A DNA stretch of 64,000 nt from Firmicutes bacterium CAG:460 (lineage in GTDB: Bacteria > Bacillota_I > Bacilli_A > RF39 > UBA660), in NCBI GenBank assembly GCA_000437355.1, contig FR899762.1, positions 1-64,000 of the forward strand. Reading direction: 5' to 3'. A program made the position numbers and the translations under genes. The notes beneath the pieces were generated by a model. It was given only the letters and a program-made list of their open reading frames with translations, ran no database searches and was not told the origin of the DNA. How positions within the stretch are numbered: position 1 is the first letter of the stretch; each line of letters opens with the position of its first letter. Below, in pieces: positions 51,360 through 59,959 of this stretch.

Positions 51360-51625
51360 TATGCCAACCATCCTTTAACTACTGATAATAATAAGTTTAG
51401 CAACATAAATAAGCAACATAATATTAAACAAAATACTACTGTTGATATTGTGTATTTTAATACTTCTTTTGCTGTTGGCCATTTAACTAATTTAAGTTCT
51501 TTTTTTACTTTTTTAACATAACTTTCTTTAGGACCTTTACTTACTTTTTTTGCTTTGCTATTTTTTTTCTTAGCATCTTTTGTAACTTTTGTTACTTTTT
51601 TTGTTTCTTTAGCTTCTTTTGCCAT
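51359..51625 (-). CDS. secE: Preprotein translocase subunit SecE
   Basis: 88 residues from ATG 51625 after GGAGG. A Lys-rich N-terminal extension (about 1-38) is followed by the SecE core: KKVKKELKLVKWPTAKEVLKYTISTVVF, the amphipathic helix with the conserved WPT, and a single membrane helix. It stabilises SecY in the translocon. secE-nusG pairing after a sigma-factor gene is the standard Bacilli arrangement, but rpmG, usually before secE, is not found here. Confidence 0.95.
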   Translation of the reverse strand: MAKEAKETKKVTKVTKDAKKKNSKAKKVSKGPKESYVKKVKKELKLVKWPTAKEVLKYTISTVVFCLILCCLFMLLNLLLSVVKGWLA

Positions 51626-51642
51626 TAAAAAAACCTCCATTT

Positions 51643-51661
51643 AAAAAAACACTTTCGTGTT
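51643..51661 (-). terminator. Terminator or attenuator between the sigma gene and secE
   Basis: AACAC/GTGTT stem with a GAAA loop (minus strand), followed by seven Ts, immediately before the secE ribosome site. secE may rely on read-through or on its own promoter. Confidence 0.6.
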
Positions 51662-51703
51662 CATTAATAATATAGCATAGAAATATGGAAAAATCAAGCA
51701 ATT

Positions 51704-52297
51704 TTAGGTTAAATTCAACTCAAGAATTAATTTTTTTCTTATTGTTTGTATTTTTCTATAAATATATGAATAATCTTTTTTTAATAATATTGATATTTTT
51801 TTACAATCTAAACCATCTATTAAAAGAGTTATTATATTTATTTCTGCAATAGATAACTTACTTAATATTATTTCATATATATCATGAGATTGTTCTTGTT
51901 CACAAACTATTTCTAATGGGTCTTTACTATCTGCTAAAATAAATTCATTATTTTGTTTTTGATTTTCTAAATCACTAAGTAATACTACTGAGTTTTTCTT
52001 TTGTTCTCTTATTTCTGTTAATATTACTTTTTTTATTTTTCTTTTAATTAATGTTGATGCAAATGTGTAAAAACTTGCTTTATTATAATTACGATAATTT
52101 TCAACTGCTCTTTTGTATGTTTCAAAACATTCATTATATAAATCATCAAAAGAAATGTTTAAAACTCTAATTGCTTCATAGTTATCTTTAATAAATTTTT
52201 TTATAACAATATTATATTTTTCATCAAGTAATTTTTGAGCATCTTCATTGTTTTCTCGACATAGCATGATTAGTTCAGAATCACTTATATTAGTCAT
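51704..52297 (-). CDS. SigH-like RNA polymerase sigma factor
   Basis: 197 residues. A sigma-70 region 2-like part (about 20-95: FIKDNYEAIRVLNISFDDLYNECFETYKRAVENYRNYNKASFYTFASTLIKRKIKKVI) has the YTFA-type -10 recognition helix, and a C-terminal region 4-like HTH (about 145-192: LSIAEINIITLLIDGLDCKKISILLKKDYSYIYRKIQTIRKKL). Position between rlmB and secE-nusG is that of Bacillus sigH. Weak similarity elsewhere, so its regulon need not match sigma-H. The start overlaps the rlmB stop. Confidence 0.82.
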   Translation of the reverse strand: MTNISDSELIMLCRENNEDAQKLLDEKYNIVIKKFIKDNYEAIRVLNISFDDLYNECFETYKRAVENYRNYNKASFYTFASTLIKRKIKKVILTEIREQKKNSVVLLSDLENQKQNNEFILADSKDPLEIVCEQEQSHDIYEIILSKLSIAEINIITLLIDGLDCKKISILLKKDYSYIYRKIQTIRKKLILELNLT

Positions 52298-52955
52298 TAT
52301 CCCCCATATGATAAATAAGAATGCTGGCAGCTACTGATGCGTTTAGGCTTTCAACATTTTTATTCATTGGAATACTTACTAAAACATCACTTTCTTCTTT
52401 AACTAATCTGCTTACGCCAGAACCTTCATTACCAATTACTAAAGCTCTTTTTGTGCTATAATCTATTTTTCTAAAATCTTCACCTTCCATTGAGGCTGCA
52501 TATATAAAGAAACCATCTTTTTTTAACTTCTTCATAGTTGCTACTAAGTTATTAACCATTATTATTTTTACATAATTTATGGTTCCTACACTAGTTTTTA
52601 CAACAACATCTGTTACTCCAACACTTCTATCTTTGGGAATTATTATCGATTTTATTCCTACTGCGGCACAAGTTCTTATGATGGCGCCAAAGTTATGTGG
52701 GTCTTCAAGATGGTCTAATATTAAAACAAAATCTCCATCTATATCATTAATATTATAGTAATCATAATCAAAAGCATCAATTACCACCCCTTGGTGATTA
52801 TATTCGCACATTTTATTAAGAAAATGATTATCAACAAATTCGTATTTAATTTTGTTTTCACTGCAATACTTGCATACTTCTTTTCTTGATGTAAATACTT
52901 TTTTAATCTTTTTAGTATCTAATTCTTTTAAAACGTTCATACCATATACACGCAT
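52290..52955 (-). CDS. rlmB: 23S rRNA 2'-O-methyltransferase RlmB (TrmH family)
   Basis: SpoU/TrmH-fold methyltransferase of 221 residues: substrate-binding region at the N-terminus, then NFGAIIRTCAAVG, the knot motifs SIIIPKDRSVGV, ALVIGNEGSGV and IPMNKNVESLNASVAASILIYHM. Family members methylate the ribose of a conserved guanosine in 23S rRNA. GGAGGAAATAAAA precedes ATG 52955. Synteny with the sigma, secE and nusG genes supports the assignment. TATAAT (52985-52990) preceded by TGT is a likely -10. Confidence 0.9.
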   Translation of the reverse strand: MRVYGMNVLKELDTKKIKKVFTSRKEVCKYCSENKIKYEFVDNHFLNKMCEYNHQGVVIDAFDYDYYNINDIDGDFVLILDHLEDPHNFGAIIRTCAAVGIKSIIIPKDRSVGVTDVVVKTSVGTINYVKIIMVNNLVATMKKLKKDGFFIYAASMEGEDFRKIDYSTKRALVIGNEGSGVSRLVKEESDVLVSIPMNKNVESLNASVAASILIYHMGDND

Positions 52956-53094
52956 TTTTATTTCCTCCTTTGTGTGATAAATTTATTATAACACATAGTA
53001 TAATCTTTTGTATATATAAAATTTGCTTTTATTGAAAAATTTTTTAATATTTAAGTTGTTAATAAGAGGTAAATTAAAAAAAGATACAATAAAA

Positions 53095-53110
53095 CCCCGA
53101 TTTTACGGGG
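53095..53110 (-). terminator. tRNA-Thr terminator
   Basis: CCCCG/CGGGG stem with six-base loop; TTTTATT follows on the minus strand. About 13 bases past the tRNA. Confidence 0.8.
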
Positions 53111-53122
53111 ATTATTTTTAAA

Positions 53123-53198
53123 TGGTGCTGAAAGTAAGGCTTGAACTTACGACCTATGCGTTACGAGGGCATTGCTCTACCAACTGAGCTATTTCAGC
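53123..53198 (-). tRNA. tRNA-Thr (CGT)
   Basis: 76 nt on the minus strand including an encoded CCA. Acceptor GCTGAAA/TTTCAGC, D-arm GCTC/GAGC, anticodon loop CTCGTAA giving CGT, T-arm with TTCAAGC. The innermost anticodon-stem pair (31-39) is C-C, otherwise all stems pair. Own promoter upstream (TTGTTA, 16 bases, TATACT with extended TG). Confidence 0.93.
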
Positions 53199-53282
53199 AA
53201 CTAATATTAGTATACCACAAATATTAAGAATAACAACTTTTATTTTATAATTTTACATGATAAAATATTAGCAGGTGGTATT

Positions 53283-54194
53283 ATGTTTAAAAATACATTA
53301 GATAATAAAAGATATTATACACTAAATTACTTTTTTAAAATGAAGTTTGGTCAAAAAGTGTTTAAAGTTCCTTTAGATATTAATAGTACTTGTCCTAATC
53401 AAATTAATGGTGGATGTATTTATTGTTCTAATAAATCTAGTGCTACAATAAGTAATAATGCCCTTGATATTTTAGAACAATTTGAAAATGGGAGAAAAAT
53501 TATGGAGCAAAAATGGCCAGATAGTTTGTATATTCCTTATTTTCAATCTGGCACTAATACTTATAATGATAAAAATTTAGTTAAAAATTATGTTGATAAG
53601 TTGTTAGTATTACCTAAAGTTGTGGGAATTGATATTGCTACTAGACCAGATTGTTTAACTGATGAATGGTTAGATTATTTAGATGAATTAAATAAAAAGA
53701 CTTTTTTAATTGTAGAACTTGGGTTACAAAGTAGTAATAATAATACTTTAAATTTTATAAATCGTGGACATAATAGTGAAGTATTTAAAGATGCTGTAAA
53801 AAGATTACACGAAAGAAATATATTTGTTGTTGCGCACATTATAAATGGTCTACCATATGAGGCTAAAGAAGATATGTTAAATACAATAAAATTTGTTAAT
53901 GATTGTGGTATTGATGGGATTAAAATTCATATGCTTTATGTAGCAAAAAATACCCCTTTAGCTAGTATTTATGAAAAAGATAAATTTCATATTCTAACTA
54001 AAGAGGAATATATTGATATTATTTGTGACCAATTAAGGCTTTTAAACAAAGATGTTGTTGTTATGAGAATAACTGGGGACCCAACTATAGATGAATTGAT
54101 TGCTCCGGATTGGCTTATAAAGAAGTTTGTAGTTTTAAATGATATAGATAAAGAAATGGTTAAGAGAAATATTTATCAAGGAGACTTAGTTTAG
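53283..54194 (+). CDS. YtqA-like radical SAM protein
   Basis: 303 residues. Radical SAM cluster cysteines are C-x7-C-x2-C (TCPNQINGGCIYC), the spacing of the TIGR01212/YtqA family, rather than CxxxCxxC. Then SGTNTYND, GIDIATRPDCL, VELGLQSSN, HIINGLPYEAKEDM and HMLYVAKNTPLA. Family role is unclear; the ytqA-ytqB neighbourhood in Bacillus suggests tRNA modification, but here mnmM is 18 kb away. It converges on and overlaps the cinA-like gene by 4 bp. Confidence 0.88.
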   Translation: MFKNTLDNKRYYTLNYFFKMKFGQKVFKVPLDINSTCPNQINGGCIYCSNKSSATISNNALDILEQFENGRKIMEQKWPDSLYIPYFQSGTNTYNDKNLVKNYVDKLLVLPKVVGIDIATRPDCLTDEWLDYLDELNKKTFLIVELGLQSSNNNTLNFINRGHNSEVFKDAVKRLHERNIFVVAHIINGLPYEAKEDMLNTIKFVNDCGIDGIKIHMLYVAKNTPLASIYEKDKFHILTKEEYIDIICDQLRLLNKDVVVMRITGDPTIDELIAPDWLIKKFVVLNDIDKEMVKRNIYQGDLV

Positions 54195-54673
54195 TCTTCT
54201 GTTTTTATTATTTCATATAATTTATCAACAATTAAATTTATTACTTCTTCTTTATTTTCTTTTCTAGTTTCTTTTGTTACTTTTAATGAACCATTGTAAT
54301 TTGTGTTATTATCCTTATTATATATGCTAAAGTAAACTGTGCTATTATCACCAGATAAGTTATGAAGATCCGCTCTATTTAGTTTACCTGTTATACCTAT
54401 TCCATAATTAGAATTGGTAAATTCAGATATTTTTTTACTCATTTCTATGGCAGTTTCTATGCTATAAACTGAATATGTATTAATTATTTCTTTTGGTACA
54501 CCCATTTTTATTTTAAATTCATTTGAGTAAGTTACTGCACTAAATTTTAGAATTTCACTAGCTCCCGGGATATTTGTAATGGCATTAGCAAGAGCTCCGC
54601 CGGTACAAGATTCCATTGTTGAGATAGTTTTATTTTGTTTAGTTAATATTTTTACTATTTCTTCTAATTTCAT
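54191..54673 (-). CDS. CinA C-terminal-domain protein (NMN amidase type)
   Basis: 160 residues from ATG 54673 (TGAGG upstream). ISTMESCTGGALANAITNIPGASEILKFSAVTYSNEFKIKMGV, SVYSIETAIEMSKK and YGIGITG match the CinA-C domain that deamidates nicotinamide mononucleotide. The N-terminal MoCF domain of full CinA is absent, as in PncC. Short C-terminus. Translated from the same transcript as the DUF362 gene. Confidence 0.88.
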   Translation of the reverse strand: MKLEEIVKILTKQNKTISTMESCTGGALANAITNIPGASEILKFSAVTYSNEFKIKMGVPKEIINTYSVYSIETAIEMSKKISEFTNSNYGIGITGKLNRADLHNLSGDNSTVYFSIYNKDNNTNYNGSLKVTKETRKENKEEVINLIVDKLYEIIKTED

Positions 54674-54680
54674 AATAACC

Positions 54681-55565
54681 TCAATCAATACTTACTAGTT
54701 CATATAAAGTTGTACCTAAACCTAGTCTTTCTGCTTCTTCTAGGGTATGAATTGCATTTTTATCAAGCATTCGCATCCTTAAAGAGTTTGCTCCATTTTC
54801 AGTTAAATTCATAATTGTATCATAACAACATTTATCTAAAGCAACTGGGTCTAGGGATGCAAATATTCCTATATCTGCAATTTCTGGATCTTTTGGATTA
54901 ATATCGCAATCACAATCTATTGAAATATTATTGGCAACGTTTATATAAACAATATTTTCAGGATTGAAGTAGTCCACGACAGATTTATCTGCTTCAGCCA
55001 TACTTTCTAGAAAATCATCTTGTTTAGTTTCTAATTTACAGCATTCATCTAGTACAGTTGTCTTTCCTGCAGAATGAATCCACGCTTTACCATTTTTGGA
55101 AGCAACTCCGATTGACATATTCTTTAGAGCCCCGCCGAAGCCACCCATTATGTGTCCTTTAAAATGAGATAACATAAGCATAGAATCATAATTTTTAATA
55201 TGACTACCAACATAGTTTATGCCACCTAAATGTTTTCCACCATTTATAGGAATTTTAATTTCACCATCCTCATCCATAATATCGCATGGAGCTATATCAT
55301 AAAAACCATGGTCTTTGATAACTTGCCAGTGATCACTTGGATGCATTCTTTTTCCAGCATAAGCAGTACAACATTCAACAATTGTACCATTTAATTTATT
55401 TACTAAAACTTTAATTAAATTTGGATTTAAAAAATTATGTCCACCAGGTTCTCCGGTTGAAATTTTAACAGCAACTCTACCTTTTAATTCATGATTTAAA
55501 CTTTCATAAATTTTAACTAAACTTTCACTTGTTATTTCTTTTGTAAAATATACTTTACTTTTCAT
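54681..55565 (-). CDS. DUF362-family protein
   Basis: 294 residues: GRVAVKISTGEPGGHNFLNPNLIK, VVECCTAYAGKRM-like strand (TIVECCTAYAGKR), HWQVIKDHGF, SHIKNYDSMLMLSHFKGHIMGGFGGALKNMSIGVASKNGKAWIHSAG. This is the DUF362 core. Many relatives add a ferredoxin-like domain with two 4Fe-4S sites; here the end (MRMLDKNAIHTLEEAERLGLG) lacks it, though CDCD near 218 and other Cys remain. Function unknown. Confidence 0.85.
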   Translation of the reverse strand: MKSKVYFTKEITSESLVKIYESLNHELKGRVAVKISTGEPGGHNFLNPNLIKVLVNKLNGTIVECCTAYAGKRMHPSDHWQVIKDHGFYDIAPCDIMDEDGEIKIPINGGKHLGGINYVGSHIKNYDSMLMLSHFKGHIMGGFGGALKNMSIGVASKNGKAWIHSAGKTTVLDECCKLETKQDDFLESMAEADKSVVDYFNPENIVYINVANNISIDCDCDINPKDPEIADIGIFASLDPVALDKCCYDTIMNLTENGANSLRMRMLDKNAIHTLEEAERLGLGTTLYELVSID

Positions 55566-55623
55566 TGTATCAATCCTTTCATGTATTTATGATAATACAA
55601 TTTTGAAAATATGTCTAGAAAAC

Positions 55624-55652
55624 TATACAATTTAATATTATTTTTATATAAT
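55624..55652 (+). promoter_or_regulatory. Putative promoter of the 21-residue peptide gene
   Basis: TATACA (55624-55629), a 17-base spacer and TATAAT (55647-55652). The -35 matches four of six consensus bases. Start near 55659. Confidence 0.5.
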
Positions 55653-55688
55653 GATCTTGTCAGGGGCCTCGATATAGAAGGAGGCATT

Positions 55689-55754
55689 TTGAGAAATTTT
55701 TTTAGATTTTTATTTTATATAATCTGGGAATATTTTGATTATAGAAAGTATTAA
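55689..55754 (+). CDS. 21-residue aromatic/hydrophobic peptide
   Basis: TTG 55689 is four bases after a near-consensus site GAAGGAGG. The peptide (MRNFFRFLFYIIWEYFDYRK plus a final Tyr) is rich in Phe, Tyr and Trp with basic ends. The ribosome site can pair with an upstream copy of its complement (GCCTC 55666-55670 with GAGGC 55681-55685), so translation may be controlled. Own putative promoter and a 10-bp terminator give a transcript of about 160 nt. A membrane-active peptide, a leader peptide, or a chance ORF in a small RNA are the options. Confidence 0.45.
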   Translation: MRNFFRFLFYIIWEYFDYRKY

Positions 55755-55782
55755 TAAAAATTTAATTACATTAATCTAAAAT

Positions 55783-55818
55783 AAATAACCACTCTTAAAA
55801 TGTGGTTATTTATTTTTT
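55783..55818. terminator. Bidirectional terminator
   Basis: Perfect 10-bp stem AAATAACCAC/GTGGTTATTT (55783-55792 with 55802-55811), nine-base loop, then Ts on the plus strand; A-rich on the other side. Confidence 0.8.
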
Positions 55819-56260
55819 TCTATATATTTAATTAAATCGTCTATATTTTTTTGATAATTTATCTGCAAAATAATAATCCTTCAAAATCGTAATCATCTTT
55901 ATACAAAATTTCATAATTAGTAAATTTATCTAAAAAAACATCTAAGCTGTCATTTGGATTCTCTCCACCAATTATAATTCCGTAATCAATGTTTGTTTTT
56001 GTAATGTAATATAGCAAAAAGAATTTTTTAATATAATTATTTAAAATATTAATTTTTGAGGTTCTATTTTTAGAAAAGTTTTTGCTATTTAATTTCGTTA
56101 AAAATTTAATAAATATATTTAATGCTTCTGTTTCTAAATCAAAATAATGTGGATTCTCGATTATATATATAGAAAAAACACTTATCACATTTAAAGATGA
56201 TAAATAATGCAATTCATAAATTGGTAAACTTTTGATGGTATTATTATTTTCCCATAAAAT
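55806..56260 (-). pseudogene. Truncated and frameshifted gene remnant
   Basis: On the minus strand coding-like sequence is open from 56260 (after a stop) without ATG, GTG or a ribosome site. It runs NNNTIKSLPIYELHYLSSLN, then NPHYFDLETEALNIFIKFL, then NIDYGIIIGGENPNDSLDVF, to a TAA at 55859. After a frame change just before that stop it continues as NYQKNIDDLIKYIEKNK to a TAA at 55806, next to the terminator. It lacks its N-terminus and has one frameshift, so it is decayed. Family not recognised. Confidence 0.55.
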
Positions 56261-56369
56261 TTACTTTTTCAGCGTAGCTCTTAAAAATTTATTGTGCAAA
56301 TATTTTAATTATTGTTTACTTTTCCACTTTTAAAATGATAAAATATATAATTAAAGAAGGTGTTAAATT

Positions 56370-57290
56370 GTGTTAAATTTTATTTTAAAAAATTCTTTTT
56401 TTTATTATACTGTTATGATGCTATTATTTATGGCTTTCTTCTCTACATTAATAGTAGATTTAAAGAACCCCAAAAATGATTTTCAAAATTTTACTAAGTT
56501 GGATAAAATAGCTAAAACTAAAATCATTATAATTATTGCTAGTATAATAATACATTTAATTATAGTAACAATAAAATGGAAGTTATTAACGCAAATAGCA
56601 ATATTTATTTTAATCCCTGCCTTTCTTTTTTGTAAAAACATTTATGATGTTTATGCAAATAAAAATGGATTGTCTACTGATGATAAATATTCTAAGTTAT
56701 GGGCTATGTATTTATATATGATATTTTTTTCTTCAACGGCAGTTACAATTTATTATGAACATTTGGCATTTTTAGGTCATTGTACAAAAGAATGGTTATT
56801 AATTTTTTATTTACTTCTAAAGATTATCTTATTTGTTTTCTTTACTTTAAATAGTATAGCAATTCTTTTATCAGATATTAATAAAGTAAAGCCATTTAAA
56901 TTCAAAAATGATAATATTTTCCACAAAATATGCGATTATGATTTTTTTCTATATAGAAAGTGTAATTTTCAATTATGCTTTTATATTGATATTTTAATTT
57001 ATTTTATACTTAGTATAAGCACAATTATTTTTAATTTACTTATATATTTATTTAAAAAAATATGGATAAGAATAATTAAGAAAATTACTATTAAAATTAT
57101 AAACTCTTTCATAAGTAATTATAATTTGATTATTAAAAAGATAACCAACATTTCAATTATTGTTGCATTTTGTATTGTACAAATTATAGTAATTTCAAAT
57201 CCATTAATTTTCTCTTCTAGTACTAAAGAAATTTATAGTTTTCTTTCAACAGTAATATTAATTCCTTTTATTTATGATAGTATTAAATAG
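56370..57290 (+). CDS. Multi-pass membrane protein of unknown function
   Basis: GTG 56370 after AAGAAGGTG. 306 residues, with about seven hydrophobic helices (for example 12-32, 50-68, 72-88, 110-128, 140-165, 205-230, 260-280). It is rich in Ile, Phe and Lys. A cytoplasm-facing basic stretch (KKIWIRIIKKITIKI) lies near 230. No family is recognised. It converges on the nuclease-ATPase pair. Membrane proteins of no known family often sit in defence islands, but no link is shown by the sequence. Confidence 0.65.
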   Translation: MLNFILKNSFFYYTVMMLLFMAFFSTLIVDLKNPKNDFQNFTKLDKIAKTKIIIIIASIIIHLIIVTIKWKLLTQIAIFILIPAFLFCKNIYDVYANKNGLSTDDKYSKLWAMYLYMIFFSSTAVTIYYEHLAFLGHCTKEWLLIFYLLLKIILFVFFTLNSIAILLSDINKVKPFKFKNDNIFHKICDYDFFLYRKCNFQLCFYIDILIYFILSISTIIFNLLIYLFKKIWIRIIKKITIKIINSFISNYNLIIKKITNISIIVAFCIVQIIVISNPLIFSSSTKEIYSFLSTVILIPFIYDSIK

Positions 57291-57395
57291 AATATATCTT
57301 TTTTTCAATATAATTTTGATTTTTTTCAAACGATTTATTATATTTATTGTTTTTAATAAAAAACCGTAGAGTTACTATTTCTACTGTTTTCATTT

Positions 57396-58832
57396 TTAAT
57401 CTATAACTCCAGTTTCAAGTATTATCTTGTTCATTTTTATATCACCAAAACTATCATAAACCGAAGCCACGATTATTTGATATCCCTGAAAATCTCTTTT
57501 CAAAATATTCATCATATCAATTGCTGCATCTTCTTTCATTTCACTGGTTCTTGGTGAATCTATTATAAATGGCAATTTTATTTCAAATTTTTCTTCAATA
57601 GTTTTAAGATATGCTAACTTAAATACAAATGCTAATTGAGCTAATATTTTACCACTGTACCCTTTCAATTTTTTTGTTAGTACAATGCTATGATCTTTGT
57701 TTATATATTGTTTAATCTCCAGTTCAATTGCATATTTATCTATGACATCATAAAAATAATTTAAATAATTGTTATTAGTAGATAAATAATTTTTAATTTT
57801 ATTATTTATTTTCTTTTTTTGATTTGTTAGATTATTTAATACATTCTCTACAATATTTTTATCAAGATTAATATTTTTAATGTTGTCTTCCATATTTTCT
57901 AAAATAGTTTTCATATCAAATAATGTGTTTTTTTCTTCAATCTTCTTCATTACTTTATTATATTCTGCTTTATACTTAAATAGTTGATGGTTTAATAGAG
58001 ACTTTTTGTATTTTAAATACATTTCATTTTCTGGATAATTTAAAATATTTTCTTTTTTTAATTCTATTTTTTCACCATTTTTTCCTTTGACAATTATTTT
58101 CATATTTTCAATATATTCTATGAATTGTTTGTTATCTCTAATAATTTCATCTATTTCAGATATTTCTTTTTCCTTTTCTTCTATTTGAAATTTAATTTTA
58201 TTTTTATTCTTTATTAGCAAACTTATTTCTTCATTTGTTTTACTAATAGCCAAGTTATCAACAATTTCGTCTTTAAATTCAGATATTTTCAACAAATTAT
58301 TATACTTTCTTATTTCTTGACTAACTTTTTCTCTTTCGTAAAATAAATCGCCTAAATCTTTTCCAGATAAGCCTGATATATAATTTTCTATATTAAATCT
58401 ATTGTTTCCTATTATTTTACCTCTGTTAAGCATTGTCCATCCTTTTTCTTGATCTATGTAAAATACAGCTAAAAGATTTTCTAGTATTAACAAGTCTTCT
58501 ATTCCAAATAGTAATGACTGAAGTTCATATTGTTCTTCTGGTAACAAAAATTTTTTTTCATTATTTTCATCCTTTAAAATTATTGTTTCCCCGGTTCTAA
58601 TTAACAATATTTGTTTCACTTCAGATGATAACTCAATATTAATTTTATATTTACCAAAATCACCAATTCCTTCTGTGGGTGGGATATTATAACCAAGACC
58701 GTATAGTATAAATCTCAAAAGTGTAGTTTTTCCTTTTGAATTTTTTTTACTAAAAATTAAATTAAAATCATTTTTAAAATTATATTTTTGACTTTTATTA
58801 TTAAATGAAATCTCAATACTATTTATTACCAT
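57396..58832 (-). CDS. SMC/Rad50-like ABC ATPase of a defence-type pair
   Basis: 478 residues from ATG 58832 (GAGAGGAGTTG upstream). The N-terminal ATP-binding half has a strand NSIEISFNNKSQKY and a P-loop SKKNSKGKTT at 28-37; the first Gly of GxxxxGK is replaced, as is seen in several defence ATPases. A coiled-coil middle (about 180-350: ISLLIKNKNKIKFQIEEKEKEISEIDEII) follows. The C-terminal half has GYSGKILAQLAFVFKLAYLK (signature region) and LPFIIDSPRTSEMKEDAAIDM (Walker B and D-loop). It overlaps the nuclease gene by 14 bp. Best comparison is Lamassu LmuB or an ABC-3C ATPase (DUF2326-like), but shorter. Confidence 0.82.
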   Translation of the reverse strand: MVINSIEISFNNKSQKYNFKNDFNLIFSKKNSKGKTTLLRFILYGLGYNIPPTEGIGDFGKYKINIELSSEVKQILLIRTGETIILKDENNEKKFLLPEEQYELQSLLFGIEDLLILENLLAVFYIDQEKGWTMLNRGKIIGNNRFNIENYISGLSGKDLGDLFYEREKVSQEIRKYNNLLKISEFKDEIVDNLAISKTNEEISLLIKNKNKIKFQIEEKEKEISEIDEIIRDNKQFIEYIENMKIIVKGKNGEKIELKKENILNYPENEMYLKYKKSLLNHQLFKYKAEYNKVMKKIEEKNTLFDMKTILENMEDNIKNINLDKNIVENVLNNLTNQKKKINNKIKNYLSTNNNYLNYFYDVIDKYAIELEIKQYINKDHSIVLTKKLKGYSGKILAQLAFVFKLAYLKTIEEKFEIKLPFIIDSPRTSEMKEDAAIDMMNILKRDFQGYQIIVASVYDSFGDIKMNKIILETGVID

Positions 58833-59832
58833 AATTTTCAACTCCTCTCTTTATTTCTTCAATGCTATTTGATCTCAAAATTATTTCTTTAGCTATAATT
58901 TTGGCACATGTTTGCAAAACAATATCGTCTTTTTTTTTGTTTGGAAAAATTAAATTAAATATTTCATTTTCGTTATCTATAATAAATTTATATATTGTTA
59001 TTGATTTTCCCATTTTTAATTTATATTTTGAATATAACGATATTATTTTGTTATAATCCAAAAAAGTTGAACTCTTTATATCAATTATTTTTTCGTATTC
59101 ATCTATGGCTTCTAGAAAATCAGTTTCTTCAATGCCAAGATTTCCATCAAACTTCTTTACGTCATCTAATTGTAATTTACAAACTACTAATCCCCAAATT
59201 ACATTTTCTTTAGTAATTGTTATTTTGGGACTTTTTACTGAGGCATTTTGTAAGAAATCATCTTCCCAAATAGTTATTATCCTATTAGCAAAGGAATTGA
59301 TGCTTGGGCTAACTTCAGAAATAAACTCTGTCATTTTTTTGCTTATTGTTTTATGTCGCTGTTCCCAGTCATCACCATAAAATGGTATTTTACCTATAAT
59401 CAATTTATTTGTATCAATATCATAACTTCCATTCAATATTTGTTTATCCACTTTTTTCTTTGACGGAGCTTTCAATTCATCATATCTAACAAAACTAACA
59501 TCGTTAAACTCTGTTGTGCCAGAATTTAATGGGTTGTCTTCTAAATTGCTAATATACATTAAATCACAGACGCCTTTATCTTTAACATTTGATAGTGTTC
59601 TAAGTGCTTCATTTAATTTTTCGGAATGCCCCTTATTATCTTTTGTTGGATATTCTTTTGATTTTGCTTGTACGTATATTTTTCTATTACGCAAAAAAAT
59701 TTCTATATCTTCTTGAGTTCCTTCCACCTTGATTTGATTAAAATCAGAAAAATATTTAAGCATTAAATATATTGCGGCATTTATTTGAAATTGAAAGCCA
59801 AATACCGTTGCACTTGCTTGTGTATTATTCAT
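58819..59832 (-). CDS. Cap4/DUF4297-like nuclease of a defence-type pair
   Basis: 337 residues from ATG 59832 (GGAGGAAG). The N-terminus ASATVFGFQFQINAAIYLMLKYF, then VEGTQEDIEIF and KIYVQAKSK (Asp 42 with Gln 55-x-Lys 57) follow the PD-(D/E)xK nuclease of the DUF4297/Cap4 group. The C-terminal two thirds (about 170-337) are helical and probably contact the partner. Adjacent to an SMC-like ATPase in the same operon, the composition of Lamassu-type and ABC-3C systems, in which the ATPase senses DNA ends and releases the nuclease. No third small component is found between the two genes. Confidence 0.75.
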   Translation of the reverse strand: MNNTQASATVFGFQFQINAAIYLMLKYFSDFNQIKVEGTQEDIEIFLRNRKIYVQAKSKEYPTKDNKGHSEKLNEALRTLSNVKDKGVCDLMYISNLEDNPLNSGTTEFNDVSFVRYDELKAPSKKKVDKQILNGSYDIDTNKLIIGKIPFYGDDWEQRHKTISKKMTEFISEVSPSINSFANRIITIWEDDFLQNASVKSPKITITKENVIWGLVVCKLQLDDVKKFDGNLGIEETDFLEAIDEYEKIIDIKSSTFLDYNKIISLYSKYKLKMGKSITIYKFIIDNENEIFNLIFPNKKKDDIVLQTCAKIIAKEIILRSNSIEEIKRGVENYGNK

Positions 59833-59959
59833 AACATCTTCCTCCAATAAATAATTGGTATATATTTTACATTATTTATTGATATTTATCAACTATAATT
59901 ATGCTGCTTATATCAAAAAATAAGAAACGCAATGATTTATTTTTTTACTGTATTATAAA

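Noticed and set aside
59105..59716. Plus-strand frames opposite the Cap4-like nuclease
   Set aside because: They lie in the antisense of a protein with a recognisable nuclease motif and have no ribosome sites.
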